Part shown: piece after piece, positions 18,023 to 26,916 of the stretch | How the letters are laid out: each line of letters opens with the position of its first letter | How positions within the stretch are numbered: the first letter of the stretch is position 1 | From: CAYQQU01 sp964419545 | GTDB taxonomy: Bacteria; Bacteroidota; Bacteroidia; Chitinophagales; Saprospiraceae | Assembly (NCBI GenBank): GCA_964419545.1 | Contig: CAYQQU010000013.1 | Span: 28,089 to 92,088, forward strand | Reading direction: 5' to 3' | DNA length: 64,000 bases | Program-made: the position numbers and the translations under genes | Notes under the pieces: model-generated | Databases searched by the model: none | The model's input: the letters and a program-made list of their open reading frames with translations, nothing else | What the model was told of the DNA's origin: nothing

Positions 18023-18136
18023 GGTCATTTTTTGACCCCAGGAGTGAGTGAGACCGGTTCAAAGGGGGGTAGAACTGGTTTTCCACTCACTTCCTGTTTT
18101 TAAAAAGGCAGCCCGTTGCGGCTGCCTTTTTTTTTA
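18023..18136 (+). ncRNA. Candidate structured RNA ending at an orphan terminator
   Basis: Three hairpins in a row: GGTCA/TGACC (18023-18037), an imperfect GTGAGTG...ACCGGTTC / GAACTGGT...CACTCAC stem (18044-18090), and the terminator stem at 18102-18131 with nine T on the plus strand. No plus-strand gene lies within 2.7 kb upstream, so the strong plus-strand T-run has no obvious client. A small RNA is one explanation; the simpler one is the 3' end of the minus-strand peptidase transcript. The 5' end is undefined and no Rfam family is recognised. Confidence 0.28.
18102..18136. terminator. Bidirectional terminator downstream of the M28 peptidase gene
   Basis: AAAAAGGCAGCC pairs with GGCTGCCTTTTT around a 6-base loop. 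There is a T9 run on the plus strand and a T5 run on the minus strand. The minus-strand reading ends the rpiB-M28 peptidase unit, whose stop is at 18161. Confidence 0.82.
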
Positions 18137-18160
18137 TCCATCCTGTAAAACGAAAGCGCA

Positions 18161-19774
18161 TCAGCGATCCAGCGGCTTGTCGACTTTGATCCGTTCCGGA
18201 CGGTTCGCCAGCTCCCAGGTAGTATGAAATACCAGCTTTCCGATTTTTACCATTTTCTCGAAATTGATCTTCTCGACCGTATCGCTGGTGCGATGGTAAT
18301 CCGGGTGGGTGCCGTTGAAATAAAAAATAGCCGGAATGCCGTTGCGGGCGAAATTGTAATGATCCGAGCGGTAGTAATAGCGATTGGGATCGTCTTCGGC
18401 ATTATAGGTGTAATCGAGTTCGAGTTGTGTGTATTTAGCGTTCGCCGCTTCGTTGATCTGGTGCAGCTCGCTGCTCAGCCGGTCGGCGCCGATGACGTAA
18501 ACGTAGTTGGGATCATCCTGATGCTTCTCATCGACCCGCCCCACCATATCGACATTGACGTTAACCACCGTTTGCTCCAGCGGAAAAACTGGATGCGACA
18601 CGTAGTACTCCGACCCGAGCAGTCCTTTTTCTTCACCGGATACCAGCATGACCAGTACGCTGCGCCGGGGGCCCGCCCCGTTTTCTTTGGCTTTGGCGAG
18701 CGCTTCGCATACTTCGAGAGCCACTGAAGTACCCGAGCCGTTATCGTCGGCGCCGTTGTATACCTCTTCGCCGCGCATGCCCAGGTGGTCGTAGTGCGCC
18801 GTTACGATCACCACCTCGTCTTTCAGCTCGGGATCCGTTCCTTCGATATACCCCAGGACATTTTCGCCGGTGACGCCGTCGCGGCTTTTCTCCGCCAGCA
18901 GATCGATATTTGTCCTCAGGGCCACGGCTTTACTTTTTCCTTTCTCTTTGATCCGGTCCCGGGCTTTGATCACTTTATCGTAGCGATCCCCCATCAGCTT
19001 GGCGGCGGTAGTGGTGGAAACCCAAAAATTGGGCAGGCCTTCATTTTGCGTGGCGCCCGGTTCTTCCATCCGCAGCCGGCTGTTGAGAATATAGCGGCGG
19101 GCCTGTCGGAGGTTTTCCCGAAAGTGCTCGTCGATGAAAAACACGGCCGCCGCGCCGTTTTCTTTTGCCGTCAGCACCTTGCGCCGCCAATTGCCGGACC
19201 AATCGGAAGGCGTTTCCGTGCCGGTCAGGAGCGAGACGCCTTCTGCTATAGGCTCCCCTGCATAGATGAGAATGGCTTTGCCTTCGACCTTTCTTCTCTT
19301 GTAGTCGCTATAGCGTTCGTCGTCGATCCCGTAGCCCAGAAAAACGACATCGTCGAAGTCGGTCAGTTCCGTCTTCGGATCATTGGCTCCGGGAAAAGCA
19401 TAAAAATCTTTCAGGTGTTGCAGGGTATCTCCGCCGGCGACGAAAACCACTTCCTGCCAGCGATCGCGCGTAAACCGCATTTGCTGATAATAAGACCCTT
19501 CATCGCCGATGGGAGGCAGTCCGAGGTGCTGAAAATATCCGGCGATGTATTCGGCGGCCAGCTTCTGCCCCTCCGTACCGGTTTCTCTGCCTTGGTATTC
19601 ATCTGAAGCCAGAATGGAGAGATGGCGATAGAGGTCGTCCTGAGTGATAGACTGAGCCAGCGCTTCGGGCGACGGACTGGTGCTGCGCGCCGGATCCTGG
19701 CCCTGGGCCCGGACGACGCCATTCGTCAAAACAAAAAACAGCAACAGCGCGTAGGTGAAAGGGGACTGCTTCAT
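18161..19774 (-). CDS. Secreted M28-family zinc aminopeptidase
   Basis: A 537-residue exported di-zinc peptidase. A signal peptide ends near VVRAQG. The zinc ligands are in TAHYDHLG, NGADDNGSGT, SGEEKGLLGSEYY, NVDMVGRVD and the C-terminal GTHPDYHRTSDT block, so the catalytic set appears complete. A protease-associated (PA) type insert lies in the N-terminal half, as in many Bacteroidota M28 proteins. It probably releases N-terminal amino acids from peptides outside the cytoplasm. rpiB lies 27 bases upstream on the same strand. Confidence 0.93.
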   Translation of the reverse strand: MKQSPFTYALLLFFVLTNGVVRAQGQDPARSTSPSPEALAQSITQDDLYRHLSILASDEYQGRETGTEGQKLAAEYIAGYFQHLGLPPIGDEGSYYQQMRFTRDRWQEVVFVAGGDTLQHLKDFYAFPGANDPKTELTDFDDVVFLGYGIDDERYSDYKRRKVEGKAILIYAGEPIAEGVSLLTGTETPSDWSGNWRRKVLTAKENGAAAVFFIDEHFRENLRQARRYILNSRLRMEEPGATQNEGLPNFWVSTTTAAKLMGDRYDKVIKARDRIKEKGKSKAVALRTNIDLLAEKSRDGVTGENVLGYIEGTDPELKDEVVIVTAHYDHLGMRGEEVYNGADDNGSGTSVALEVCEALAKAKENGAGPRRSVLVMLVSGEEKGLLGSEYYVSHPVFPLEQTVVNVNVDMVGRVDEKHQDDPNYVYVIGADRLSSELHQINEAANAKYTQLELDYTYNAEDDPNRYYYRSDHYNFARNGIPAIFYFNGTHPDYHRTSDTVEKINFEKMVKIGKLVFHTTWELANRPERIKVDKPLDR

Positions 19775-19801
19775 TTTACATCGATTGATTTTGTCAGCGA
19801 A

Positions 19802-20245
19802 TTAACAACTTATGGGAATTTTTTCGACCCGGCGAAGGTGCCGGCCGCCTTCGAAGGAAGCGTTCAGAAAAGCATCGACCATGGATAAGGCCAACTCTTC
19901 GCTGACGAAGCGCGCCGGCAGCGCCAGCACGTTGGCGTCGTTATGCTGGCGGGCCAGCTCGGCCAGTTCTTCTTTCCAGCACAAAGCCGCCCGGATACCG
20001 GCGTGTTTGTTGGCGGCCATGGCCACGCCGTTGCCGCTACCGCAGATTACGATACCCAGCTGGGCGGCGCCCTTTTCGACCGCTTCCGCTACCGGATGAA
20101 CAAAGTCGGGGTAATCAACGGATTCCTCAGAATCCGTACCGAAGTCCCGCACCTCGATATCCCGCTCTTCCAGCAGATGGATGATGCTGTCTTTGATCGG
20201 AAACCCTGCATGGTCGCAACCGACGGCAATGGTTTTGACTTCCAT
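19802..20245 (-). CDS. rpiB: Ribose-5-phosphate isomerase B
   Basis: A 147-residue enzyme interconverting ribose 5-phosphate and ribulose 5-phosphate in the pentose phosphate pathway. The start VGCDHAGFPIK and the catalytic ICGSGNGVAMAANK loop (Cys68) are the RpiB/LacAB hallmarks, with ARQHNDANVLALPAR carrying the conserved His. Length is typical. It leads the minus-strand pair with the M28 peptidase; a 15-bp perfect hairpin upstream separates it from the DUF2723 gene. Confidence 0.95.
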   Translation of the reverse strand: MEVKTIAVGCDHAGFPIKDSIIHLLEERDIEVRDFGTDSEESVDYPDFVHPVAEAVEKGAAQLGIVICGSGNGVAMAANKHAGIRAALCWKEELAELARQHNDANVLALPARFVSEELALSMVDAFLNASFEGGRHLRRVEKIPISC

Positions 20246-20281
20246 TTCTTAAAAAATATTTTTAACCCCTAAAGTTACTTA

Positions 20282-20325
20282 AAACGAATAGGTTTGCCAA
20301 CACCTGCTGACAAACCTATTCGTTT
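20282..20325 (-). terminator. Hairpin between the DUF2723 gene and rpiB
   Basis: AAACGAATAGGTTTG pairs perfectly with CAAACCTATTCGTTT over a 14-base loop. On the minus strand the stem is followed by only a short TTTT run, so this is a moderately convincing terminator for the DUF2723 gene. Confidence 0.6.
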
Positions 20326-20356
20326 ACAACCCGACACCAAGGCCGCAAAAAAAAGA

Positions 20357-23300
20357 TCAATCCATCGGGAAAGACTGCCCGCCCTGCCCTTCGGGCACAT
20401 CCAGCTTATAGGCTGCGAACTTCGCTTTCAGCTCTTCGAGGAAAGCGGTATCGCCGGCTTTTTCGACTTCCCGGATCAGGTCTTCCATCGTCTGATAGGC
20501 CAGCGCATAGTCGGTTCGGAAGCTCGATTCGATGATGGAAGGGTCTATGGAATCGTAAAAAGCGAGGTATTCCGTCGTTTCCTGCGCGAGGATCTCCATG
20601 TGGGGTTTGGCTTCTTCGTAGGCATCGGCCTGGAAGAGCACCGCCAGCATGTACATCGTGCGATAGTCGTACCGGAAGTTCATATGCGGGAAAGCCTCAA
20701 AGTATTTGTTGACCAGCTCGATCGCTTTGTCCCGCTCTCCCTGTTTCAGGAAAGCGAAAGCCGCCCGTCGGATGGCCAGCTGATGGCTCTGAATGCTGGG
20801 CGCGTAGCTATGGTCTACGTACAGGCGTTTTTTGTCGAAGTTGCCCCAACGGAACTTGTTCATCACATTTTCATAGACGATCTCCGGCGCCACCCGGCCG
20901 CTGCCGATGATCCCGTAAACCGGGTCGCTCTCCGATTTTACCGGCATGATGCGCAGCGCCAGCCCTTCCAGCTGCATATAATCGTCGAGGCCGAACAATT
21001 TCGACTGGCGAGTGGTGACGGCGAAATAGATAGGCCGTTCCCAGAGGTTGGAAGCGATGATGTCCAGGATGGCCAGTTCGTCTTTGATGAGGTATTCCCG
21101 GTTGGGCAATTTGACGGGAATACGCGAGACCATGCCGGCCGAATCGGCCGGCGTAAAGAGCCCCAGCTCGCGCACCCTTTGCTGGTTGACCGGAATGAAG
21201 ACGTTCTTGGTAGGATAATAACTTTCGATCTCCCGGCCGGCGCCGGCGCGCAGGGGGTGTTTTTCTCCGATAAACTTGATGAACGCCTGCAGATTCATCG
21301 GCTTATCCTGGCCGCTCGGATTGTAGTAGAAAACCTGATTGCGTTTCTTGCCCCGGTAAGCTTCCCGGGGAATGGTCATCTTGATGGGCGCCGATTCGTT
21401 CAACTGCCGGCGCAGCAGGTCGATGTACCAGTCGACAGCGATCAGGCTCAGGTTGACCACCCGCACGTCCGTCCGGATGCCTTCCACTTCCTGGGCGTAC
21501 CAAAGCGGATAGGTGTCGTTATCGCCGTAAGTGAAGATGATCGCGTTTTCCTCGCAGGAGTTGAGGAAGTTGGCGGCGTAATCGCGGGCGCCGTACTGGT
21601 CGGCGCGGCTGTGATCGTCGTAATTTTCGAAGCCCATCAGCAGCGGCGCAACCAATACCAGGGCCGAAGCGCCGACGGCGACCGGCAGGCCGGCCTGATT
21701 CATACGCGAACGCACGAATTCAAAAATACCCAGCACCGCCATCCCGATCCAGATACAATAGGTAAAGAAAGAAGCGGCCAGCACATAATCGCGCTCCCGC
21801 GGCTCGTTAGGCGGCTGGTTGGAATAAATGATGATGCCGATACCGGTAATGACGAACAAGGCCAGCAGGCCGTACGCTTCGTTCCGGCTCCTTGAGAAAT
21901 GGAAAAACAAACCGACCAGACCGAACAGGAAGGGCAACATGTAATAAGTATTACGCGACTGGTCGGTTTTCGCGGTCTCCGGCAGTTCGCTTTGATTGTA
22001 CAAACGCATCCGGTCGAGAAAAGGAATGCCTGAGATCCAGTGTCCGCTCGACTTATCCCAGGGATAATATCCCTGCACCCCGTTCTGGCGCCCGGAGAAG
22101 TTCCACATGAAATACCGCCAATACATCCAGCCGATCTGATACTGCCAGAAAAACCGAAGGTTGTCAAAGCCGTTGGGACGGCCCGGGGGAAGGGGCTCGT
22201 TCGGGTTCAACCCCATCCATTGTTTGTACAGGCCGTAGCGCGTCTCCTGATAGTCGCCCATCCGTGGAAAGAGCACTTTGTCGGCATCGTCATAAACGTA
22301 TGACACTTTATAGTCGACAATATCGTATCCGTCGTCTACCTGCCCGTACCGGTCTTTCGTCTCCGTATCGACCGGGCGTGCGTTGAAGTGAGGCCCCCGC
22401 AGCAGCGGTCGCTCCCCGTACTGTTCGCGGTTGAGGTAGGGGATCAGGCGCATGGCGTCGCTCGGATCGTTCATGTTGATGGGCGGATCGGCATTGGCGC
22501 GCACAACGATGACGCCGATGGTGGAAAAGCCGATCATCACCAGCATCGCCGATACGATGATGTATTGCAATACCGCCAGTTTTTTCTGGTGCGCATAGCG
22601 CAAACCGAAGAAAACGACCGCGAGAATGACCAGAAGGGTCGGGATCAGGCCCGAATGGAAAGGCATTCCCATGCCGTTGACGGTAAACAGCTCAAAGGCG
22701 CCCCAAAGCTTGGGGATACCGACAATGATCAACGTCTGAATGGCGACGATGATCACTACCCCCACGGCCGCCGAGGCCAGCATTCCGAGGAAAGTATGGT
22801 CTTTGTATTTTTTGTGGTAATAGAAAATCGCGAGCGCCGGAAAAGTAAGGATACTCAGCAAGTGCACCCCGATGGACAAGCCCGCGGCATAGAACGCGAA
22901 AATGAGCCAGCGATCCGACTGTGGGTTGTCCGGCAGCATGTACCACTTGATCACCGACCACAGGGTAAGGGTGGTAAAGAAAGTAGACATGGCGTAAACC
23001 TCGCCTTCTACCGCCGAGAACCAGACCGAAGAGGTGAAAGCCGTGGCCAGGCCCGCGACCAGGCCGGCGCCCGCCAGTGCGACCGTCTGCGGCAAGGAGG
23101 GGGTCTCCTCTTTGCTCATCAGCGTCAGCTTACCGAGCATGATCGTCGTCCAGCAAATGAACATCGCGCCAAATGCTGTACACAGGCCCGACAGCAGGTT
23201 GATGGAATAAGCAATATTCTCCGGATTGTCGGAAAAGATATCGGCAATCCAGGTGAACACCCGGCCGACCAGCAGGAACAAAGGCGCTCCCGGCGGGTGA

Positions 23301-23446
23301 ACCACCTGCAGTTTATAGGCTCCCAGGATAAACTCTCCGCAATCCCACAAACTCCCGGTCGGTTCTGCCGAAAAGAAGAAAACCGTAGCCGCGATGGCGA
23401 AAACCAACCACCCGGTGAAGTCAATGATCCGCTTAGGTGAATTCAT
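20357..23446 (-). CDS. DUF2723 family polytopic membrane protein
   Basis: A 1,029-residue protein with about a dozen membrane segments in the first 600 residues, then a soluble region with TPR-like helices. The opening GSLWDCGEFILGAYKLQVVHPPGAP is the DUF2723 signature, with an acidic residue in the first loop as in GT-C glycosyltransferases. The NQPPNEPRERDYVLA segment and the FTYGDNDTYPLWYAQEVEGIRTDV block are conserved in the Bacteroidota family. A lipid-linked sugar transferase role, possibly protein O-mannosylation, fits the fold; the substrate is inference. It stands as a single unit. Confidence 0.86.
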   Translation of the reverse strand: MNSPKRIIDFTGWLVFAIAATVFFFSAEPTGSLWDCGEFILGAYKLQVVHPPGAPLFLLVGRVFTWIADIFSDNPENIAYSINLLSGLCTAFGAMFICWTTIMLGKLTLMSKEETPSLPQTVALAGAGLVAGLATAFTSSVWFSAVEGEVYAMSTFFTTLTLWSVIKWYMLPDNPQSDRWLIFAFYAAGLSIGVHLLSILTFPALAIFYYHKKYKDHTFLGMLASAAVGVVIIVAIQTLIIVGIPKLWGAFELFTVNGMGMPFHSGLIPTLLVILAVVFFGLRYAHQKKLAVLQYIIVSAMLVMIGFSTIGVIVVRANADPPINMNDPSDAMRLIPYLNREQYGERPLLRGPHFNARPVDTETKDRYGQVDDGYDIVDYKVSYVYDDADKVLFPRMGDYQETRYGLYKQWMGLNPNEPLPPGRPNGFDNLRFFWQYQIGWMYWRYFMWNFSGRQNGVQGYYPWDKSSGHWISGIPFLDRMRLYNQSELPETAKTDQSRNTYYMLPFLFGLVGLFFHFSRSRNEAYGLLALFVITGIGIIIYSNQPPNEPRERDYVLAASFFTYCIWIGMAVLGIFEFVRSRMNQAGLPVAVGASALVLVAPLLMGFENYDDHSRADQYGARDYAANFLNSCEENAIIFTYGDNDTYPLWYAQEVEGIRTDVRVVNLSLIAVDWYIDLLRRQLNESAPIKMTIPREAYRGKKRNQVFYYNPSGQDKPMNLQAFIKFIGEKHPLRAGAGREIESYYPTKNVFIPVNQQRVRELGLFTPADSAGMVSRIPVKLPNREYLIKDELAILDIIASNLWERPIYFAVTTRQSKLFGLDDYMQLEGLALRIMPVKSESDPVYGIIGSGRVAPEIVYENVMNKFRWGNFDKKRLYVDHSYAPSIQSHQLAIRRAAFAFLKQGERDKAIELVNKYFEAFPHMNFRYDYRTMYMLAVLFQADAYEEAKPHMEILAQETTEYLAFYDSIDPSIIESSFRTDYALAYQTMEDLIREVEKAGDTAFLEELKAKFAAYKLDVPEGQGGQSFPMD

Positions 23447-23675
23447 TCTTTGTGTTTTAAGCTATTCCTCTGCGATTTCAGAAATGCAAAAGTAAAAAAA
23501 TATTACCAGCAATCGGCCAATCGACAAGGGCCTATGGCCCGGGCTAAACCCAAAGTTTTCAGGCTGTAAAAGGCGCCGCTGCAAAAAAAGTGACCCGCCA
23601 ATCCGATCCCGGTCCTTGCTCATTCGACAATCTTTGCAGATATTCCCAAAATTAAACGACAACCCGATTCGCATT

Positions 23676-23846
23676 ATGATCAAATGGCTCCTTACCGGAC
23701 TAATCGTTTATCTGCTGTACCGGTACTTTATCGCTACTCCGGCTATTCCTCCCGCCGGTTCTTCGGACGAAACACGCCAATCAACCGATTCGCAAACCAA
23801 ACGGGATGAAGAAGGAGAATACATCGATTATGAGGAAGTGGACTGA
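23676..23846 (+). CDS. DUF4834-like single-pass membrane protein
   Basis: A 56-residue protein with one N-terminal membrane helix (MIKWLLTGLIVYLLYRYF) and a hydrophilic tail ending GEYIDYEEVD, the conserved C-terminal signature of small Bacteroidota DUF4834 proteins. The ATG at 23676 starts directly at the helix; the longer frame from 23616 adds an unrelated stretch. Function is unknown. It lies 91 bases before the pseudouridine synthase gene, on the same strand. Confidence 0.72.
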   Translation: MIKWLLTGLIVYLLYRYFIATPAIPPAGSSDETRQSTDSQTKRDEEGEYIDYEEVD

Positions 23847-23937
23847 GCGCCGGCCTGAAGGTAGTCTTTTTAACTGCAAAAGCACTATTTTCAAATAACG
23901 CAAAGCCCTTCCCAAAAACCATTTACACTTACCCCTG

Positions 23938-24612
23938 ATGCTGGAAAACGTTCAAATCGGCGACCTGATTATCGAAAAAAACAACCAACTGATCGCTTTT
24001 AACAAGCCGCCGGGCCTGCCCGTGGTGGCGGATAAAACGGGCGATAAAGCACTGGCCGACTTTGCCGAAATTTACTGCAAACACCCCGTCCATCTCGTGC
24101 ACCGCCTCGACCGGCCCGCCAGCGGCGTGGTATTGTTCGCCAAAACGGAAAACGCCCTGCGCCTGCTCAACGAACAGTTCAGCAGCCGGACGATCCGCAA
24201 AACGTATCTGGCCGTGGTCGGTCAGCTTCCTCCCCACGAAGCCGGAACCCTGATCCACTTCATTAAAAAAGACGGCCAAAGCAACCGCAGCCGGGCCTTC
24301 GCCGAAAAGAAACCGGGCAGCAAACGGGCGGAACTCACTTACCGGGTCGTCGGACATAGCGACCAGTACCACCTGCTGGAAATCGAACTCATCACCGGGC
24401 GCCACCACCAGATCAGGGCCCAGCTCGCGGCCGTCGGCAGCCCGATAAAAGGTGACGTCAAATACGGCTTCCGGCGCGGCAACCGCGATCGCTCGATACA
24501 CCTGCACGCCCGAAGGCTGACGTTCCAACATCCGGTATCGGGCGAACCCGTCACCCTCGAATGCCGGCCCCCTGCCGACCCCGTCTGGCGGCCTTTCGGC
24601 TTTCACGAATGA
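23938..24612 (+). CDS. RluA-family pseudouridine synthase
   Basis: A 224-residue RNA pseudouridine synthase. The catalytic motif HRLDRPASGVVLFAK holds the nucleophilic Asp (about residue 60), preceded by NKPPGLPVV, and GRHHQIRAQLA is the third family motif. It lacks the N-terminal S4 domain of RluC/RluD and is short, like TruC/RluA-type or several Bacteroidota forms, so the target uridine in rRNA or tRNA cannot be named. rsmG follows 29 bases downstream, suggesting a small ribosome-modification unit. Confidence 0.91.
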   Translation: MLENVQIGDLIIEKNNQLIAFNKPPGLPVVADKTGDKALADFAEIYCKHPVHLVHRLDRPASGVVLFAKTENALRLLNEQFSSRTIRKTYLAVVGQLPPHEAGTLIHFIKKDGQSNRSRAFAEKKPGSKRAELTYRVVGHSDQYHLLEIELITGRHHQIRAQLAAVGSPIKGDVKYGFRRGNRDRSIHLHARRLTFQHPVSGEPVTLECRPPADPVWRPFGFHE

Positions 24613-24641
24613 CCCTCGACCGGCAGCGTTAAACCGAATAC

Positions 24642-25268
24642 ATGGAAAGCGTCCTCAAATATTTTCCCAACCTCAGCGACCGGCAGATCGAACAGCTGCG
24701 GCAATTGGAACCCCTCTACCGCGAATGGAACGAGAAGATCAACGTCATCTCGCGCAAAGATATCGACAACCTGTATCCGCATCACGTCCTGCACGCGCTG
24801 GGCATTGCCCGCGTCATCGCCTTCGCGCCGGGCGCCGAAGTACTCGATCTGGGCACCGGCGGCGGCCTCCCGGGCATCCCGCTGGCGATCCTGTTTCCGG
24901 AAACCCGCTTCGTGCTCATCGACGGCACGGGCAAAAAGATCAAGGTGGTGGAGGAGATCATCGCCGCTACCGAGCTCGGCAATGTGCGGGCTTACCACCG
25001 GCGAGCCGAAGCGGATAAACACCATTACGATTTTGTGGTGTGCCGCGCCGTCGCCGCCCTGGATAAACTAGTGGCCTGGAGCCGGCCGCTCCTCAAGCGA
25101 AAACAACAGCACGGCCTGCCCAACGGCCTGCTCACCCTCAAAGGCGGCGACGTACAAGCTGAAATCGATGCGCTATCTCCCGGAGAGTACGTCGAACTTT
25201 TTCCGCTTTCGAACTTTTTTAATGAAACTTACTACGAAGAGAAGTACGTGGTTTACGTCCAAGGTTAA
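24642..25268 (+). CDS. rsmG: 16S rRNA (guanine-527 N7) methyltransferase
   Basis: A 208-residue SAM-dependent methyltransferase (also called GidB). The SAM loop is VLDLGTGGGLPGIPLAILFP around residue 67, preceded by WNEKINVISRKD, and later VVCRAVAALDKL with the conserved Arg-Ala pair. It methylates 16S rRNA G527 near the decoding centre; loss gives low-level streptomycin resistance in other bacteria. It is probably co-transcribed with the pseudouridine synthase. Confidence 0.96.
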   Translation: MESVLKYFPNLSDRQIEQLRQLEPLYREWNEKINVISRKDIDNLYPHHVLHALGIARVIAFAPGAEVLDLGTGGGLPGIPLAILFPETRFVLIDGTGKKIKVVEEIIAATELGNVRAYHRRAEADKHHYDFVVCRAVAALDKLVAWSRPLLKRKQQHGLPNGLLTLKGGDVQAEIDALSPGEYVELFPLSNFFNETYYEEKYVVYVQG

Positions 25269-25275
25269 CTTTTCT

Positions 25276-25283
25276 TAATTTTG
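25276..25283 (+). promoter_or_regulatory. Bacteroidota-type -7 box before the DUF3127 gene
   Basis: TAATTTTG matches the TAnnTTTG -7 consensus of Bacteroidota promoters and lies 38 bases before the start codon. I see no clear TTTG at the expected -33 position. Confidence 0.42.
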
Positions 25284-25320
25284 AAGACAGCAATTTTCAC
25301 CCTGTAAATACATCAGTAAT

Positions 25321-25698
25321 ATGTCCTTTGAAGTTGAAGGCAAACTCCACAAGAAGTTTGACACCGAACAGAAGACGGATACCTTCCAGGCGCGGGAGTT
25401 CGTGATTGAGATCGACCGCGAAAGCAACTATCCGCAGTTTGTAAAATTTCAGTTGGTGCAGGACCGCTGCGCACTCGTCGACCCCTTCGAAGAAGGGCAG
25501 ATGATCAAAGTGCATTTCGATCTGCGCGGCCGCGAATGGAACGGTAAGTATTTTACCAACCTCAACGCCTGGCGACTGGAAAAACCCCAGGACCAGCAAG
25601 CCGCCGCAGCCGCCCCGCCCGCAGCCGGCGACGCTTCCTTCCCCGCGGCCGGCGACGAACCGCCCGCCGGCGAAGCCGACGACGATCTGCCGTTCTGA
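25321..25698 (+). CDS. DUF3127 OB-fold protein
   Basis: A 125-residue cytosolic protein. Residues 1-85 match DUF3127 (GKLHKKFDTEQKTDTFQAREFVIE, YPQFVKFQLVQDRC, VHFDLRGREWNGKYFTNLNAWRLE), an OB-fold family of Bacteroidota thought to bind nucleic acid. The rest is a low-complexity Ala/Pro/Gly linker ending in DDDLPF, which resembles the acidic tail of single-stranded DNA-binding proteins that recruits partner proteins. A role in DNA metabolism is inference. Homology-based start is unambiguous. Confidence 0.87.
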   Translation: MSFEVEGKLHKKFDTEQKTDTFQAREFVIEIDRESNYPQFVKFQLVQDRCALVDPFEEGQMIKVHFDLRGREWNGKYFTNLNAWRLEKPQDQQAAAAAPPAAGDASFPAAGDEPPAGEADDDLPF

Positions 25699-25722
25699 CG
25701 AACGGGTAAAAATCAGTGCGCA

Positions 25723-26280
25723 ATGATCATACGCTACGCTTTTTCGTGGCTCTTATGCCTGTTCTTGATGAACGGCAAGGCCCAGGTGCTCAATGGTGTC
25801 AGCACCCGGTGGGACGACTCATTCTCCGAATGGAGCCTCTACGCCGAAATGGATGAAGAAACGGAACAGGAAGGGGAGTTGAAACTGCGGTGGCAATTTC
25901 CCGACGACTGGAGCGACTGGGAATACCGCCTCGGAGAAGCGTTCGGACGCATCCGAATGAAATGGAAAGGGAATCCCAACGAATGGGAAGTGCGGGGTGA
26001 CAACCAGATCGTCACCGTCCGCTCACTCTGGAATAACGACTTTCGCGAATGGCGCGTGGAAGGCGACGGGGTCCGTATTACCGTCTTCAGCCGCTACGGC
26101 AACGTAGCCGATTACTGGTCCATTCGCGAAGAGCAATACGGATTTTTCGAAATGTACAGCACTTTTGAAGGAGACCCACGCGACTGGGTCATCGTCGATG
26201 AACTCGACGCGTCGGTCTCCCTACCCGTAAAAATAGGCCTCGTCTTTGCCGTTCTGTTCAGCAGTACGCCGAAACAGTAA
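25723..26280 (+). CDS. Secreted protein with ~22-residue Trp repeats, unknown function
   Basis: A 185-residue protein I do not recognise. After a signal peptide (to about GKAQ), it carries repeated units ending in an acidic-x-Trp step: FSEWSLY, WSDWEYR, PNEWEVR, FREWRVE, ADYWSIR, PRDWVIV. The second Trp of each falls at residues 37, 66, 88, 110, 132 and 155, a nearly exact 22-residue period from 66 on, suggesting a beta-repeat such as a solenoid or small propeller. A hydrophobic stretch closes the C-terminus (VKIGLVFAVLF). It follows the DUF3127 gene by 24 bases. Confidence 0.7.
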   Translation: MIIRYAFSWLLCLFLMNGKAQVLNGVSTRWDDSFSEWSLYAEMDEETEQEGELKLRWQFPDDWSDWEYRLGEAFGRIRMKWKGNPNEWEVRGDNQIVTVRSLWNNDFREWRVEGDGVRITVFSRYGNVADYWSIREEQYGFFEMYSTFEGDPRDWVIVDELDASVSLPVKIGLVFAVLFSSTPKQ

Positions 26281-26290
26281 AGAACGAAAC

Positions 26291-26362
26291 AGCCGGAATT
26301 GATTTACCTTTCCGGCTTCAGCCCGGATTATTCATGGGTTCTTCGCAATTGAATAAGCCGGG
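26291..26362. terminator. Two hairpins between convergent genes
   Basis: AGCCGGAA/TTCCGGCT (26291-26317) and CCCGGATTATTC/GAATAAGCCGGG (26322-26362, one mismatch) lie between the Trp-repeat gene and the end of bcp. T-runs are short, so the second may stabilise the 3' end of either transcript. Confidence 0.5.
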
Positions 26363-26827
26363 TTAAGCCGCTACTTCGGCCAGGATCTGCTCAGCGTGGG
26401 TTTTGGTCTTTACCTTTTCGAAAACCTTTTCGATCTTACCTTCCTCGTCGATGACGAAAGTGGTGCGCAGTACGCCCTCGTAGGTTTTTCCGTACATCTT
26501 CTTCTCACCCCAGGCGCCGTAGGCCTTCAGCATTTCGTGCTCCGTATCGGCGATCAACGGAAACGGCAACTCGAATTTGTTGATGAAATTCTGGTGCTTC
26601 TTGGCGCTGTCGGGACTCACGCCCAATAGCTCAAAGCCCTTGGATTTCAATTCCTCAAAATGATCGCGCAGGTTGCAGGCTTCCGCCGTGCAGCCGGGCG
26701 TATTGTCTTTCGGATAAAAGAATAGGATCAGCTTCTTACCGGCAAAATCGGAAAGGGATACTTCCTCGCCTTTCTCGTTAAGACCGGTAAAATCCGGCGC
26801 CGGATCGCCTGCTTTAAGGTGTGACAT
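26363..26827 (-). CDS. bcp: Thioredoxin-dependent peroxiredoxin (BCP/PrxQ)
   Basis: A 154-residue cytosolic peroxidase that reduces hydrogen peroxide and organic peroxides with thioredoxin. FYPKDNTPGCTAEAC contains the peroxidatic Cys46 and the resolving Cys51, the CxxxxC layout of the alpha-helical PrxQ group. Length and the start motif KAGDPAPDFTG are typical. It stands at the end of a minus-strand group; the Kazal lipoprotein gene starts 90 bases upstream. Confidence 0.96.
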   Translation of the reverse strand: MSHLKAGDPAPDFTGLNEKGEEVSLSDFAGKKLILFFYPKDNTPGCTAEACNLRDHFEELKSKGFELLGVSPDSAKKHQNFINKFELPFPLIADTEHEMLKAYGAWGEKKMYGKTYEGVLRTTFVIDEEGKIEKVFEKVKTKTHAEQILAEVAA

Positions 26828-26916
26828 AGCTCGCGGTTGTTTTGGTTTTCGATGGAAACAACGGAAGCGGCAAGTGGTTCACTACCTCCCGGCAGTCGAT
26901 CCGGCCGGATACCGCA

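Larger units (their letters stand above)
17302..18160. other. Gene-free stretch with a palindromic repeat, hairpins and a terminator
   Basis: About 860 bases between htpG (start) and the M28 peptidase (end). 17302-17740 must hold the htpG promoter; I recognise nothing else there. 17741-17904 is the 164-bp repeat described separately. 18023-18136 holds three consecutive hairpins, the last a terminator. Short frames across the repeat have no recognisable product. Confidence 0.6.
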
